Assembly (NCBI GenBank): GCA_015055605.1
Contig: SVHV01000001.1
Location: forward strand, 253,026-317,025
DNA from: Clostridiales bacterium
Lineage (GTDB): Bacteria; Bacillota; Clostridia; Christensenellales; UBA1242
Length of the DNA stretch: 64,000 bases
Reading direction: 5' to 3'
Numbering within the stretch: position 1 is the first letter of the stretch; every line of letters begins with the position of its first letter. This document shows positions 54,688 to 63,086 of the stretch, one piece after another. The notes below the pieces were generated by a model. That model made no database searches. It had not been told where the DNA came from and saw nothing but the letters and a program-made list of their open reading frames with translations. The translations under genes and the position numbers were made by a program.

Positions 54688-56096
54688 TGATAAATATAAT
54701 AGTTGATAATGAGAAGTTATTAGATGAGTTGGTGCTAGTGGCTAAACTTTTCTATACAGAAGAAGAGATGGTTTCTTTAGATATTACATTTAAATTAGAG
54801 CAAACCACAGATGCTCTCGATATCCATACAAAAGTAACCAACTCTCTTAATGATAAAGTATTTGAAAATGATGGAAAAATTGTGGACACAAAATTTCCTA
54901 TTAGGTATCAAAAAAGGTTTGCAAAATTGTGTTTATTTGACTGTTTGCAAGACCTCTTTCCTGATGTTAAATTACCATGGGGAAGTCTAACTGGAATTAG
55001 ACCTACTAAACTATACTATGAACTTATCAAAGAAAATAACGGCGATTATATGAAAGCCTTTAATCAGATGATGAGTACATTCAAAGTATCTTATGAAAAA
55101 GCAATGATGGTGAAAGAAATATATAAAAATCAGCAGGGTGTTATTAAAAATGAACATCTAGTTGATTTGTATATTAATATTCCTTTCTGTCCGTCTAAGT
55201 GTTATTATTGTTCATTTATATCACTTCCTATAGATAAGTGTAGACACCTATTAGAGCCATATCTTGATGCTTTAATTAAGGAAATTAATGCAACAAAAGA
55301 ACTCATAGAGAAAAAGAATTATATAGTTAATACTATATATATCGGTGGTGGTACTCCTACTATATTATCTGCAGAGCAATTAGATAGGTTACTATCTCAC
55401 TTAGCCTATAAGGTAAGCGAGTTTACTGTTGAATGTGGTAGACCTGATACGATTACAGAGGATAAACTAAAAGTGCTTAAGAAACATGATGTTACTAGAA
55501 TCAGTATCAATCCTCAAACTTTCTGTAATAAAACCCTAAAAGAAATTGGTCGTAATCATACTAGCAAGGAAATTATGGAAGCATATAAACTTGCCATTCA
55601 GTATGATTTCAATATCAATATGGACTTTATTGCAGGTCTTGGTAGTGAAACAGTGCCTACATTCAAAAGGACCATTAATAAGGCAATAGAGTATGCTCCA
55701 GATAATATTACTGTTCATACACTTAGTATTAAAAGAGGTAGTGATCTAAAGACTAATGGTGGCAATACTTCTATAGTAACTGATGTGGAAAAAATGATTG
55801 AATATTCAGCTAATGCACTTAAAGAGGCAGGATATAAACCGTACTATCTATATAAGCAAAAGAATATGTTGGGAAAACTTGAAAATATAGGTTATTTTAG
55901 GCAAAAACCATGTTTGTTTAATATTAATAGTATGGAAGAATTTGCATCTATTGTTGCTTGTGGTGCTAATGCAATATCGAAAAGATATTATTCACTTGAT
56001 AATAAGATTGAAAGGTTTGCTAATCTAAAAAATATTGAAGAGTATATTAATAGAATAGACGAGATGATTGAGAAAAAGAATCAATTATTTAAGTAG
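54687..56096 (+). CDS. hemZ: Radical SAM coproporphyrinogen III oxidase-like protein HemZ
   Basis: This is a 469-residue radical SAM enzyme of the HemN/HemZ/HemW group. The 4Fe-4S motif is in INIPFCPSKCYYCSF (CxxxCxxC), after an N-terminal extension of about 165 residues typical of HemZ. TIYIGGGTPT and MDFIAGLGSET are further hallmarks. It starts one base inside the relA stop codon, in the relA-hemZ order common in Clostridia. Coproporphyrinogen oxidation is not proven for every HemZ. Confidence 0.88.
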   Translation: MINIIVDNEKLLDELVLVAKLFYTEEEMVSLDITFKLEQTTDALDIHTKVTNSLNDKVFENDGKIVDTKFPIRYQKRFAKLCLFDCLQDLFPDVKLPWGSLTGIRPTKLYYELIKENNGDYMKAFNQMMSTFKVSYEKAMMVKEIYKNQQGVIKNEHLVDLYINIPFCPSKCYYCSFISLPIDKCRHLLEPYLDALIKEINATKELIEKKNYIVNTIYIGGGTPTILSAEQLDRLLSHLAYKVSEFTVECGRPDTITEDKLKVLKKHDVTRISINPQTFCNKTLKEIGRNHTSKEIMEAYKLAIQYDFNINMDFIAGLGSETVPTFKRTINKAIEYAPDNITVHTLSIKRGSDLKTNGGNTSIVTDVEKMIEYSANALKEAGYKPYYLYKQKNMLGKLENIGYFRQKPCLFNINSMEEFASIVACGANAISKRYYSLDNKIERFANLKNIEEYINRIDEMIEKKNQLFK

Positions 56097-56100
56097 TATA

Positions 56101-56128
56101 AAACTAGGCTTTGTCCTAGTTTTTTTCT
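56101..56128 (+). terminator. Rho-independent terminator after hemZ
   Basis: A perfect 8-bp stem (aaactagg / cctagttt) with a six-base loop and a T run. Confidence 0.82.
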
Positions 56129-56136
56129 TTTGTATA

Positions 56137-56165
56137 TTGAAATTAGAGTATAGCTATGGTAAAAT
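56137..56165 (+). promoter_or_regulatory. Promoter for the unknown gene at 56191
   Basis: TTGAAA (56137-56142), a 17-base spacer and TAAAAT (56160-56165). It gives a leader of about 20 bases with the ribosome site aggggat. Confidence 0.65.
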
Positions 56166-56190
56166 ATCCATGTAATAGGGGATATTAAGT

Positions 56191-56619
56191 ATGAAATATG
56201 CAAATAGATTAACAATAGAACAAATACATGAGATTTTTGGCGCAAATGGACTAGTTGTTCTTGATGACCTAGATACACTTATCAAAGAGTCTAATGAGGC
56301 TGGAATAGACGGTTACTATATCAAATGTGGCAGAGTTGTTAAAAAAGAGCCTTCTACTTTTGAGCAAATTAGAGATATGGTGTATAAGAAAACTGGACTC
56401 TCTCAGATAGAGGGATTTTTGCCTTATTCTAATGATAGTATCGATATTTATGCCATGTCAGACTTTACACTTCATAGACTTTTTGCTCTTGATTTTCCAA
56501 ATGAGTCTGATTATGCTCTACAAGACTATTATGTAAAAACTATGTCTGGACTATTTAAAGAGGACGGATATAATAGTGATTATAATGCTTTTGCAGACGA
56601 TATGACTAGAGATAAATAA
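56191..56619 (+). CDS. Conserved-looking hypothetical protein, 142 residues
   Basis: I do not recognise this protein. It is soluble, acidic, with no signal peptide or membrane span. The N-terminus (LTIEQIHEIFGANGLVVLDD) looks helix-turn-strand. A central part has IDGYYIKCGRVVKKEPSTFEQI, and the end is rich in Tyr and Asp. The start is supported by aggggat and by a promoter upstream. Codon use matches the neighbours, so it is likely a real gene. It lies alone between hemZ and rpsO. Confidence 0.7.
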   Translation: MKYANRLTIEQIHEIFGANGLVVLDDLDTLIKESNEAGIDGYYIKCGRVVKKEPSTFEQIRDMVYKKTGLSQIEGFLPYSNDSIDIYAMSDFTLHRLFALDFPNESDYALQDYYVKTMSGLFKEDGYNSDYNAFADDMTRDK

Positions 56620-56669
56620 TTTGTGACATTAATTATAAACTAATTAAGTAAAGATTTTTACTAAAATTG

Positions 56670-56698
56670 TTTACATTGCTGATTTTATTTGTTATAAT
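56670..56698 (+). promoter_or_regulatory. Promoter for rpsO
   Basis: TTTACA (56670-56675), a 17-base spacer and a perfect TATAAT (56693-56698) with an extended TG. RNA should start near 56705. Confidence 0.7.
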
Positions 56699-56704
56699 AA
56701 ACTC

Positions 56705-56785
56705 GTTACCTAGTGCTAGGTCTATCTATATCTCCATAGATAGTCGTGGTATTTGGCAAATATAATATAAATAAGGAGAAAAAAT
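56705..56785 (+). promoter_or_regulatory. Structured rpsO leader (candidate ribosomal protein S15 leader)
   Basis: Two hairpins follow the transcription start: accta / taggt (about 56708-56721) and ctatctat / atagatag (56722-56729 with 56736-56743, loop atctcc), then the ribosome site aaggaga. S15 leaders that bind their own product are known in Firmicutes. The match here is by position and shape only. Confidence 0.45.
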
Positions 56786-57049
56786 ATGATTTCTAAAGAG
56801 AAAAAACAAGAAGTTATCAAAAAGTTCGCTACTAAAGAGGGTGACACTGGTTCTTGTGAAGTTCAAATTGCTATTCTTTCTGCTAGAATCCTAGAACTTA
56901 CTGAGCACCTAAAAGCTAATCCTAATGATAACCATTCTCGTAGAGGTCTTCTAAAATTAGTTAACCATAGAAAGAGTTTACTTAAATATATGGAAAGAAC
57001 TAATCTTGAGGGCTATAGAGAGATTAAGAACAAGTTAAATATTCGTTAA
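56786..57049 (+). CDS. rpsO: 30S ribosomal protein S15
   Basis: S15 binds the 16S rRNA central domain. The 87-residue protein has [37 protein letters not shown] and [12 protein letters not shown], the family's full pattern. It is followed by pnp, the usual partner, behind a terminator that lies between them. Confidence 0.97.
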   Translation: MISKEKKQEVIKKFATKEGDTGSCEVQIAILSARILELTEHLKANPNDNHSRRGLLKLVNHRKSLLKYMERTNLEGYREIKNKLNIR

Positions 57050-57062
57050 TTTAACTAACAAT

Positions 57063-57093
57063 AAAAGCGGAAGATTTAACTTTCGCTTTTTTG
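57063..57093 (+). terminator. Rho-independent terminator between rpsO and pnp
   Basis: An 11-bp stem with one G-U pair (aaaagcggaag / ctttcgctttt), six-base loop, and T run. pnp is then reached by read-through or a promoter not recognised in the 20-base gap. Confidence 0.82.
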
Positions 57094-57112
57094 TAATATA
57101 AAGGAGAAAAAG

Positions 57113-59206
57113 ATGAAAGATTTTAAAGAATTCAAAACAGAAATCGGTGGCAAAGAGGTTGTTGTTGAGATAGGTAAATATGCAATGCAAGCTAATGGCC
57201 ATTGTATCGTTAGATGTGGCGATACTGCAGTAATGTGCAATACTTGTATGAATAAAGCTCCTAGACCAGGACAGGACTTTTTCCCTCTAAGTGTTGACTA
57301 CGAAGAGAAACTTTATGCCGTAGGCAAAATTCCAGGTGGATTTAAAAAGAGAGAGGGCAGACCTACTGACCAGGCTATCCTTACTTCAAGACTTATCGAC
57401 AGACCATTAAGACCTTTATTCCCAAAGGGTTTCTTTAATGATGTAACAGTTATTGCTACTCCACTTAGTGTAGACTTTGATGTTGCTCCAGAGCCTCTAG
57501 CAATGTTCGCAAGCTCAATCGCTCTAACAATCAGTGATATTCCTTTTGCTGGTCCAACAGGAAGCTGTCAAGTTGCATTTATTGATGGTAAATATATTGT
57601 TAACCCAAATAGTGAAGAGAGAGAAAAATCTCTAATCGACCTAAAGGTTGCTGGTACAAAAGATGCTATCCTTATGGTTGAGGCTGGTGCTAATGAGGTT
57701 ACAGAAGAGGAAATGTTACAAGGTATCTTATTTGCTCACGAAGAGATTAAGAAACAAGTTGCATTCCAAGAGAAAATTGCTGAAGAATTAGGTGTTAAGA
57801 AAAATGAAAACCTACCATACTATGTAATCGATGAGACTCTAGAGAAAGATGTTAGAGAATTCGGTTATCCTATTATGGAAAAAGTTATGGAAAACTTCGA
57901 CAGACACGAGAGAGAGGCTGCTGAAGAAGTTGCTAACGCTGAAATACTAGAGCATTTCGCTGAAACATATCCTGATAGTTCAAGAGAAATCTTAGATGTT
58001 CTTTATAAAGTTAAAAAAGAAATTATGAGAGCTAAGATTATCGAGAAAGGTATCAGACCAGATGGTAGAAAACTAGAAGAAATCAGACCTATTTGGTGTG
58101 AGGCTGGACTACTTCCTAGAGTTCATGGTAGTGCAGTATTTACAAGAGGTGAGACTCAAGTTCTTACAACTTGTACTTTAGGTAGCCTAAGAGATACACA
58201 AATCTTAGACGGTCTAGATGATGAAGATGAAAAGAGATATATGCATCACTATAATTTCCCTGGATACTCAACAGGTGAGGCTAAATCACTTAAGTCAGCT
58301 GGTAGAAGAGAAATCGGTCATGGTGCTCTTGCAGAGAGATCATTAATTCCTGTTCTTCCTAGTGAAGAGGAGTTCCCTTATGCAATCAGAACTGTTAGTG
58401 ATGTTCTTAGTAGTAATGGTAGTACATCTCAAGCTTCAGTTTGTGGTAGTACACTTGCTCTTATGGACGCTGGTGTTCCTATTAAAGCTCCTGTTGCTGG
58501 TTGTGCTATGGGTCTTATTAAAGATGAGAAGAGTGGTAAAGTTGCTATTCTTACAGATATCCAAGGTCTAGAAGATTTCTTAGGCGATATGGACTTTAAA
58601 GTAGCAGGTACAACTAAAGGTATCACTGCTATCCAGATGGATATTAAGATTAAAGGTATTGACGAAAAAATCTTAAGAGAGGCTCTATCTAGAGCTAGAG
58701 ATGGTAGACTTCATATCTTAGGTAAGATGAATGAGGTACTAAGCGAGCCTAGAAAAGAACTTAGCCCATTTGCTCCAAAGATTATTTCATTCTCAATCAA
58801 CCCAGACAAGATCAAAGATGTTATCGGTAGTGGTGGCAAGATGATTAATAAAATCATTGATGAAACTGGTGTTAAGATTGATATTGAAGATGATGGAAGA
58901 GTTATGATTTGTGGTGTTGATGCTGACAAATCAAATAGAGCAAAAGAGATTATTCTATCTATTGCTGAAGATGTAGAAGTTGGCAAGATTTACACTGGTA
59001 AGGTTGTTAGAATTCTTCAATTCGGTGCTTTTGTAGAAATCGGATTCAATAAAGATGGTATGATTCATATTTCTAAACTTTCTAACAAGAGAGTAGAGAA
59101 GGTTGAAGATGTTGTTAATATTGGTGATCAAGTTGAAGTAGAAGTTATCAAAGTAAATGATGGTAAAATCGACCTTAAACTTATCGGTACTTACAAGGCA
59201 GATTAA
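57113..59206 (+). CDS. pnp: Polyribonucleotide nucleotidyltransferase (PNPase)
   Basis: PNPase is the phosphorolytic 3'-5' exoribonuclease of the RNA degradosome. The 697-residue protein has two RNase PH domains (about 10-215 and 305-540) joined by a helical domain, then a KH domain (KIKDVIGSGGKMINKI) and an S1 domain (GKVVRILQFGAFVEI). GETQVLTTCTLG and the FPYAIRTVSDVLSSNGS catalytic region are intact. It has the Shine-Dalgarno aaaggag. Confidence 0.97.
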   Translation: MKDFKEFKTEIGGKEVVVEIGKYAMQANGHCIVRCGDTAVMCNTCMNKAPRPGQDFFPLSVDYEEKLYAVGKIPGGFKKREGRPTDQAILTSRLIDRPLRPLFPKGFFNDVTVIATPLSVDFDVAPEPLAMFASSIALTISDIPFAGPTGSCQVAFIDGKYIVNPNSEEREKSLIDLKVAGTKDAILMVEAGANEVTEEEMLQGILFAHEEIKKQVAFQEKIAEELGVKKNENLPYYVIDETLEKDVREFGYPIMEKVMENFDRHEREAAEEVANAEILEHFAETYPDSSREILDVLYKVKKEIMRAKIIEKGIRPDGRKLEEIRPIWCEAGLLPRVHGSAVFTRGETQVLTTCTLGSLRDTQILDGLDDEDEKRYMHHYNFPGYSTGEAKSLKSAGRREIGHGALAERSLIPVLPSEEEFPYAIRTVSDVLSSNGSTSQASVCGSTLALMDAGVPIKAPVAGCAMGLIKDEKSGKVAILTDIQGLEDFLGDMDFKVAGTTKGITAIQMDIKIKGIDEKILREALSRARDGRLHILGKMNEVLSEPRKELSPFAPKIISFSINPDKIKDVIGSGGKMINKIIDETGVKIDIEDDGRVMICGVDADKSNRAKEIILSIAEDVEVGKIYTGKVVRILQFGAFVEIGFNKDGMIHISKLSNKRVEKVEDVVNIGDQVEVEVIKVNDGKIDLKLIGTYKAD

Positions 59207-59215
59207 TTTTTAAAT

Positions 59216-59249
59216 AAAAAACCTATCATAAATATATGGTAGGTTTTTT
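59216..59249 (+). terminator. Rho-independent terminator after pnp
   Basis: A stem of about 15 bp with one G-U pair (aaaaaacctatcata / tatggtaggtttttt), four-base loop. Confidence 0.85.
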
Positions 59250-59294
59250 CATATTTATTTAAGTAATTTCATATAGTATTGCAGTAGGTAAAAT

Positions 59295-59996
59295 ATGAAG
59301 TTAAAAAGAATAAGAAAAATATCAAATTTAGTGATAATTGCAATGCTATGCATGATTGTAATATACTTAGGTTCTTCGTCATATAATTATGTTTTTAGTT
59401 ATCAAAATGAGTCAGTTATTTATAATGGCAATAGAGAGTCAAACAAGGTATCTCTTATGTTCAATGTCTACTGGGGTACTGAGTATATTATACCTATTCT
59501 TGATGTTTTAGATAGATATAATGTTAAGACCACTTTTTTTGTAGGAGGCCAGTGGGTAGAGAAGGAAAGTGAGGTATTAGAAGAAATATTTGCTCGTGGT
59601 CATGAAATAGCTAATCATGGGTATTTTCATAGAGAACATGAGTATCTAACTTACGAACAAAACTACGAAGAAATAAAAGTTAATCATGAGTTAGTTAAGA
59701 GTATTTTGGGAATAGATATGACACTTTTTGCTCCTCCTAGTGGTAGTTTTAATAAATCAACATTGTCTGTTGCTAAAGATTTAGGATACTCTACTATTAT
59801 GTGGAGCAAGGACACTATTGACTGGAGAGATAAAGATGCTAATCTGATTTTTACAAGGGCTACTAATGGAGTCAAGGGTGGTGAATTGATTTTAGCACAC
59901 CCAACTCAGTGTACACTAGATGCACTTCCTCTAATGCTTGAGTATTATAAAATGACTAATTTACATTGTTGTGCTGTTTCTGAATGTTTAAAATAG
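59295..59996 (+). CDS. YlxY-type polysaccharide deacetylase-like protein
   Basis: This 233-residue protein has an N-terminal membrane anchor (about 9-28) and a NodB-like deacetylase domain facing outside. Motif 1, which reads FDISWG in PdaB-type sporulation deacetylases, is FNVYWG here, so the catalytic Asp is Asn. Motif 2 is NHGYFH with both zinc-binding His, and motif 3 is APPSGSFN. Bacillus ylxY also follows pnp, which supports the assignment. Loss of the Asp suggests weak or no deacetylase activity. Confidence 0.82.
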   Translation: MKLKRIRKISNLVIIAMLCMIVIYLGSSSYNYVFSYQNESVIYNGNRESNKVSLMFNVYWGTEYIIPILDVLDRYNVKTTFFVGGQWVEKESEVLEEIFARGHEIANHGYFHREHEYLTYEQNYEEIKVNHELVKSILGIDMTLFAPPSGSFNKSTLSVAKDLGYSTIMWSKDTIDWRDKDANLIFTRATNGVKGGELILAHPTQCTLDALPLMLEYYKMTNLHCCAVSECLK

Positions 59997-60073
59997 ATGA
60001 TTATTTCTAAATTTTTCTTAAGAATTTAGATGGCATATCGCTTAATTCATTTTATCTATTTATTTTTATATGA

Positions 60074-60079
60074 TATACT
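60074..60079 (+). promoter_or_regulatory. Extended -10 promoter candidate for ftsK/spoIIIE
   Basis: TATACT (60074-60079) is preceded by TGA as an extended -10. The -35 region (TTTATC at 60051) is poor. The leader would be about 70 bases. Confidence 0.4.
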
Positions 60080-60155
60080 TATGCTATAGGAAAATTTGGG
60101 GCAACATTAAAATATTATATATTTTAATAAAAATATTAATTATCCAGGTGGAACT

Positions 60156-63086
60156 TTGGCAGTATATCCTACTAAAACTAATGAACTTAATATCAAAAAT
60201 ACCAGGTTAAAAAGAGGCATTACTTTAACCTCGGTGTTTTTTGTTCTTTTAGCTCTATTATCATTTAATTTTTTTAAAATATTTAACATTATCATATTAG
60301 GTAGTTTTGGACTATTAGTATATCCTTTATGTATTTTCTTTGTTGTAATAGGTATACTTAATATCTGTAACAAAGAGATTGTAGTATCTAAGCGTATAGT
60401 AATATATTCTATTGTTTGGTTGTGTGTATTTACACTGATTCTTCAAGCAATTACTAGTAAAAATCTTGATGCTAGTTTAGGAGAATATCTTCTTACCACC
60501 TTTAAGTCTTGTTCCACAGCTGGTGGTGTTCTTTTCGGAATTATTCTTTATCCTATACATTTCTCATCACATTTGGTTGCAACTTATGTAATACTTGCTA
60601 TTGCTTTGGTAATAGTATCAGCATTGCTAATAGACAAGATTTATCTAGAAGTTAAAAATGGTAAACAACAGAGGAGCAAAAAGGAAACTCATGTTTATCA
60701 AAATACAACTGAGATTAATATGGTTCCTGAAGAGGAGATTGAAGAGGTATATGAAGAAGTTGCTCAAGACGAAGAGGTAGTTGAGGACGAAGACGACATC
60801 TTTATAGAAGACGATAATACAGATACTTTTGAGGAACAAAAAACTACTGCGAAATCTATCTTGGGTCTAACAACTGAGAAGTTTGAAAAGAAAGATTATC
60901 CTCGAAATAATTCATATATTGATAAATTAGAGCAGACTGCTCTAGAAAATGAGGAAGAGGAAGAAGAACAAATAGAGGAAGAATCGTTTGATAATCCTAT
61001 ACAATCTGGTAAACCTAATATATTTGTTCATGAAGAAGATGACTTTTCACCATTTACAACCATTAAAAAGCCTGAGCCTACTATTCCTCAGAAATCTCAG
61101 AAGGAGATAGATGACGAGGAAAGAAAGAAAGCAGCGCTTGACTTTTTAAATATTACTCAAGGTAAATTTGAAACTAAGGTTAAAAAGAAAGGTCTTGATA
61201 ATGTTGAGCCTAAGAAGATTTTTGCTGAAGAGAAAACAAATGTAACTACTCATCTAAATCAACAAATAGATAATAATCTTAGTAGGTTAGAACAACTTAA
61301 AAATACTGCTATGCAAAATACTCAGAGGGATAATCCTCCTGCTAATAGTTTCAATCCATTTAAAGAAAGAGAGCAGGTTAAAAGTGTTCCAAAAGATTTG
61401 TTTGACCCAAATCTAACTAAAGATGCCTTTAATGCTAATCCAAATCAATTTAAGAGCACAGCCATCACAACAAATAAATCATTTAGTCCTATACCAAAGG
61501 CTGCTCAGGAGGTATATACAGGTGAGACAAGTCAAAATATAGTTGAAGCAACTGGACCTAGACCAGTGCAGTTGTCTATGAATGAGCCTGTCAAGAAACC
61601 TAAACCTGCTCCTGTATATAGGACACCACCTAAACCTTATGTAAAGCCACCTATTGATTTATTAAGGAAATACTCTTCTGCTATTGAGCAAGATGAAGAG
61701 TATATACAAGAGAAGGGTAATGCTATTGTTGAAACACTAAAGGCATTTAAGATACCAACTAAGATTATTAATGCAGTAAAGGGTCCTACATTTACAAGGT
61801 TTGAATTGCAGATGGCTCCGGGTATTCCTGCTGGTGCTATTAATAATAAAGTCGATAACCTTGCTATGGCACTTGAGAGTGTTTGTAGACTACAAGTTCC
61901 TATTCCTGGGAAAAATGCTTTTGGTATAGAAGTTCCTAATAAAAAGAGGGTAACAGTTGGTCTAAGAGAGATTATCGAGAGTCCTAACTTTCAAAACAGT
62001 AAGTCTCCTTTGACATTTGCTCTAGGAAAAGACATTACAAACGAGTGTAAAGTTGCTTGTGTTGATAAATTAGTACACACACTTGTAGCAGGTGCTACTG
62101 GTGCAGGTAAATCTGTATGTTTAAATACATTATTAATTAGTCTACTATACAAAGCATCTCCTGCAGACTTAAGGTTACTCCTTATTGACCCAAAAACACT
62201 CGAATTTAGTTCATTTAATAATCTGCCGCACATGCTTATACCTCATAGCATTACTGAATGTGAAAAAGCAGTTGATGCCCTTGATTGGTTAGTAAAAGAA
62301 ATGGACAATAGATATAGACGAATGGATTCATTGGGTGTTAAAAAGATTAGCGAGTACAATGACACTAATGAGGTTAGATCTGGAGCTGTTGAAAAGATGT
62401 ACTATATCGTTGTAGTATTTGATGAAGTTGGAGATTTCATGGCAAGGGCTAAGAAAGATATTGAAGAAAAAATTAGACTCCTTGCTGCAAAATCAAGAGC
62501 TTGTGGTATACACTTGATTTTAGCAACACAGAGACCAACTGTTGATGTTATTACAGGTACAATTAAAGCTAACCTTCCTAGTAGAATTGCATTTACAGTA
62601 AACTCAGCTATTGATAGTAAAACTATTCTTGAAAGTTCTGGTGCAGAATTCCTATTAGGTATGGGTGATATGTTATATTCACCTTATGGCTCAAATGATC
62701 TTGAGAGAATTCAGGGCTGTTTTGCAGACAATGACGAAGTAAAAGCTGTTTTAGCTTATGTAAAAGAACATAATGAGGCTGTATTTGATGAATCAATTGA
62801 GGATGCTATGTTTAATAAACAAGACGCATTTGATTCTAATAATTCAGCAGATACTGCATTTGATCCTCTACTTAAAGACTGTTTGAAATTCTTTATCAAA
62901 ACTAAGAGGACTAGTTCATCTTCATTACAATCAAACTTTGGTATAGGGTATCCTAGAGCTAATAAGATTGTTATGCAAATGGAAAAAGCATCTTTCCTTT
63001 CTCCAGTAGATAGCAAAGGTAGAAGAAATATTTATATTTCACCTGAAGAATTTGCTTCGAAATTTGGGGAGGAGATAGACGAATGA
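60156..63086 (+). CDS. DNA translocase FtsK/SpoIIIE
   Basis: This septal DNA pump moves chromosome ends away from the closing septum, or into the forespore. The 976-residue protein has four N-terminal spans (about 20-160), an acidic and Pro/Asn-rich linker (about 170-490), then the motor: Walker A AGATGAGKSVCLNTLL, LLIDPKTLEF, Walker B VVVFDEVGDFM and ATQRPTVDVITGTIKANLPS in pieces. A C-terminal gamma winged helix (SSLQSNFGIGYPRANKIV) reads polarity sequences. The start is TTG at 60156 with aggtgg before it. It overlaps rimO as ATGA. Whether it is the FtsK or SpoIIIE type cannot be told. Confidence 0.92.
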   Translation: MAVYPTKTNELNIKNTRLKRGITLTSVFFVLLALLSFNFFKIFNIIILGSFGLLVYPLCIFFVVIGILNICNKEIVVSKRIVIYSIVWLCVFTLILQAITSKNLDASLGEYLLTTFKSCSTAGGVLFGIILYPIHFSSHLVATYVILAIALVIVSALLIDKIYLEVKNGKQQRSKKETHVYQNTTEINMVPEEEIEEVYEEVAQDEEVVEDEDDIFIEDDNTDTFEEQKTTAKSILGLTTEKFEKKDYPRNNSYIDKLEQTALENEEEEEEQIEEESFDNPIQSGKPNIFVHEEDDFSPFTTIKKPEPTIPQKSQKEIDDEERKKAALDFLNITQGKFETKVKKKGLDNVEPKKIFAEEKTNVTTHLNQQIDNNLSRLEQLKNTAMQNTQRDNPPANSFNPFKEREQVKSVPKDLFDPNLTKDAFNANPNQFKSTAITTNKSFSPIPKAAQEVYTGETSQNIVEATGPRPVQLSMNEPVKKPKPAPVYRTPPKPYVKPPIDLLRKYSSAIEQDEEYIQEKGNAIVETLKAFKIPTKIINAVKGPTFTRFELQMAPGIPAGAINNKVDNLAMALESVCRLQVPIPGKNAFGIEVPNKKRVTVGLREIIESPNFQNSKSPLTFALGKDITNECKVACVDKLVHTLVAGATGAGKSVCLNTLLISLLYKASPADLRLLLIDPKTLEFSSFNNLPHMLIPHSITECEKAVDALDWLVKEMDNRYRRMDSLGVKKISEYNDTNEVRSGAVEKMYYIVVVFDEVGDFMARAKKDIEEKIRLLAAKSRACGIHLILATQRPTVDVITGTIKANLPSRIAFTVNSAIDSKTILESSGAEFLLGMGDMLYSPYGSNDLERIQGCFADNDEVKAVLAYVKEHNEAVFDESIEDAMFNKQDAFDSNNSADTAFDPLLKDCLKFFIKTKRTSSSSLQSNFGIGYPRANKIVMQMEKASFLSPVDSKGRRNIYISPEEFASKFGEEIDE

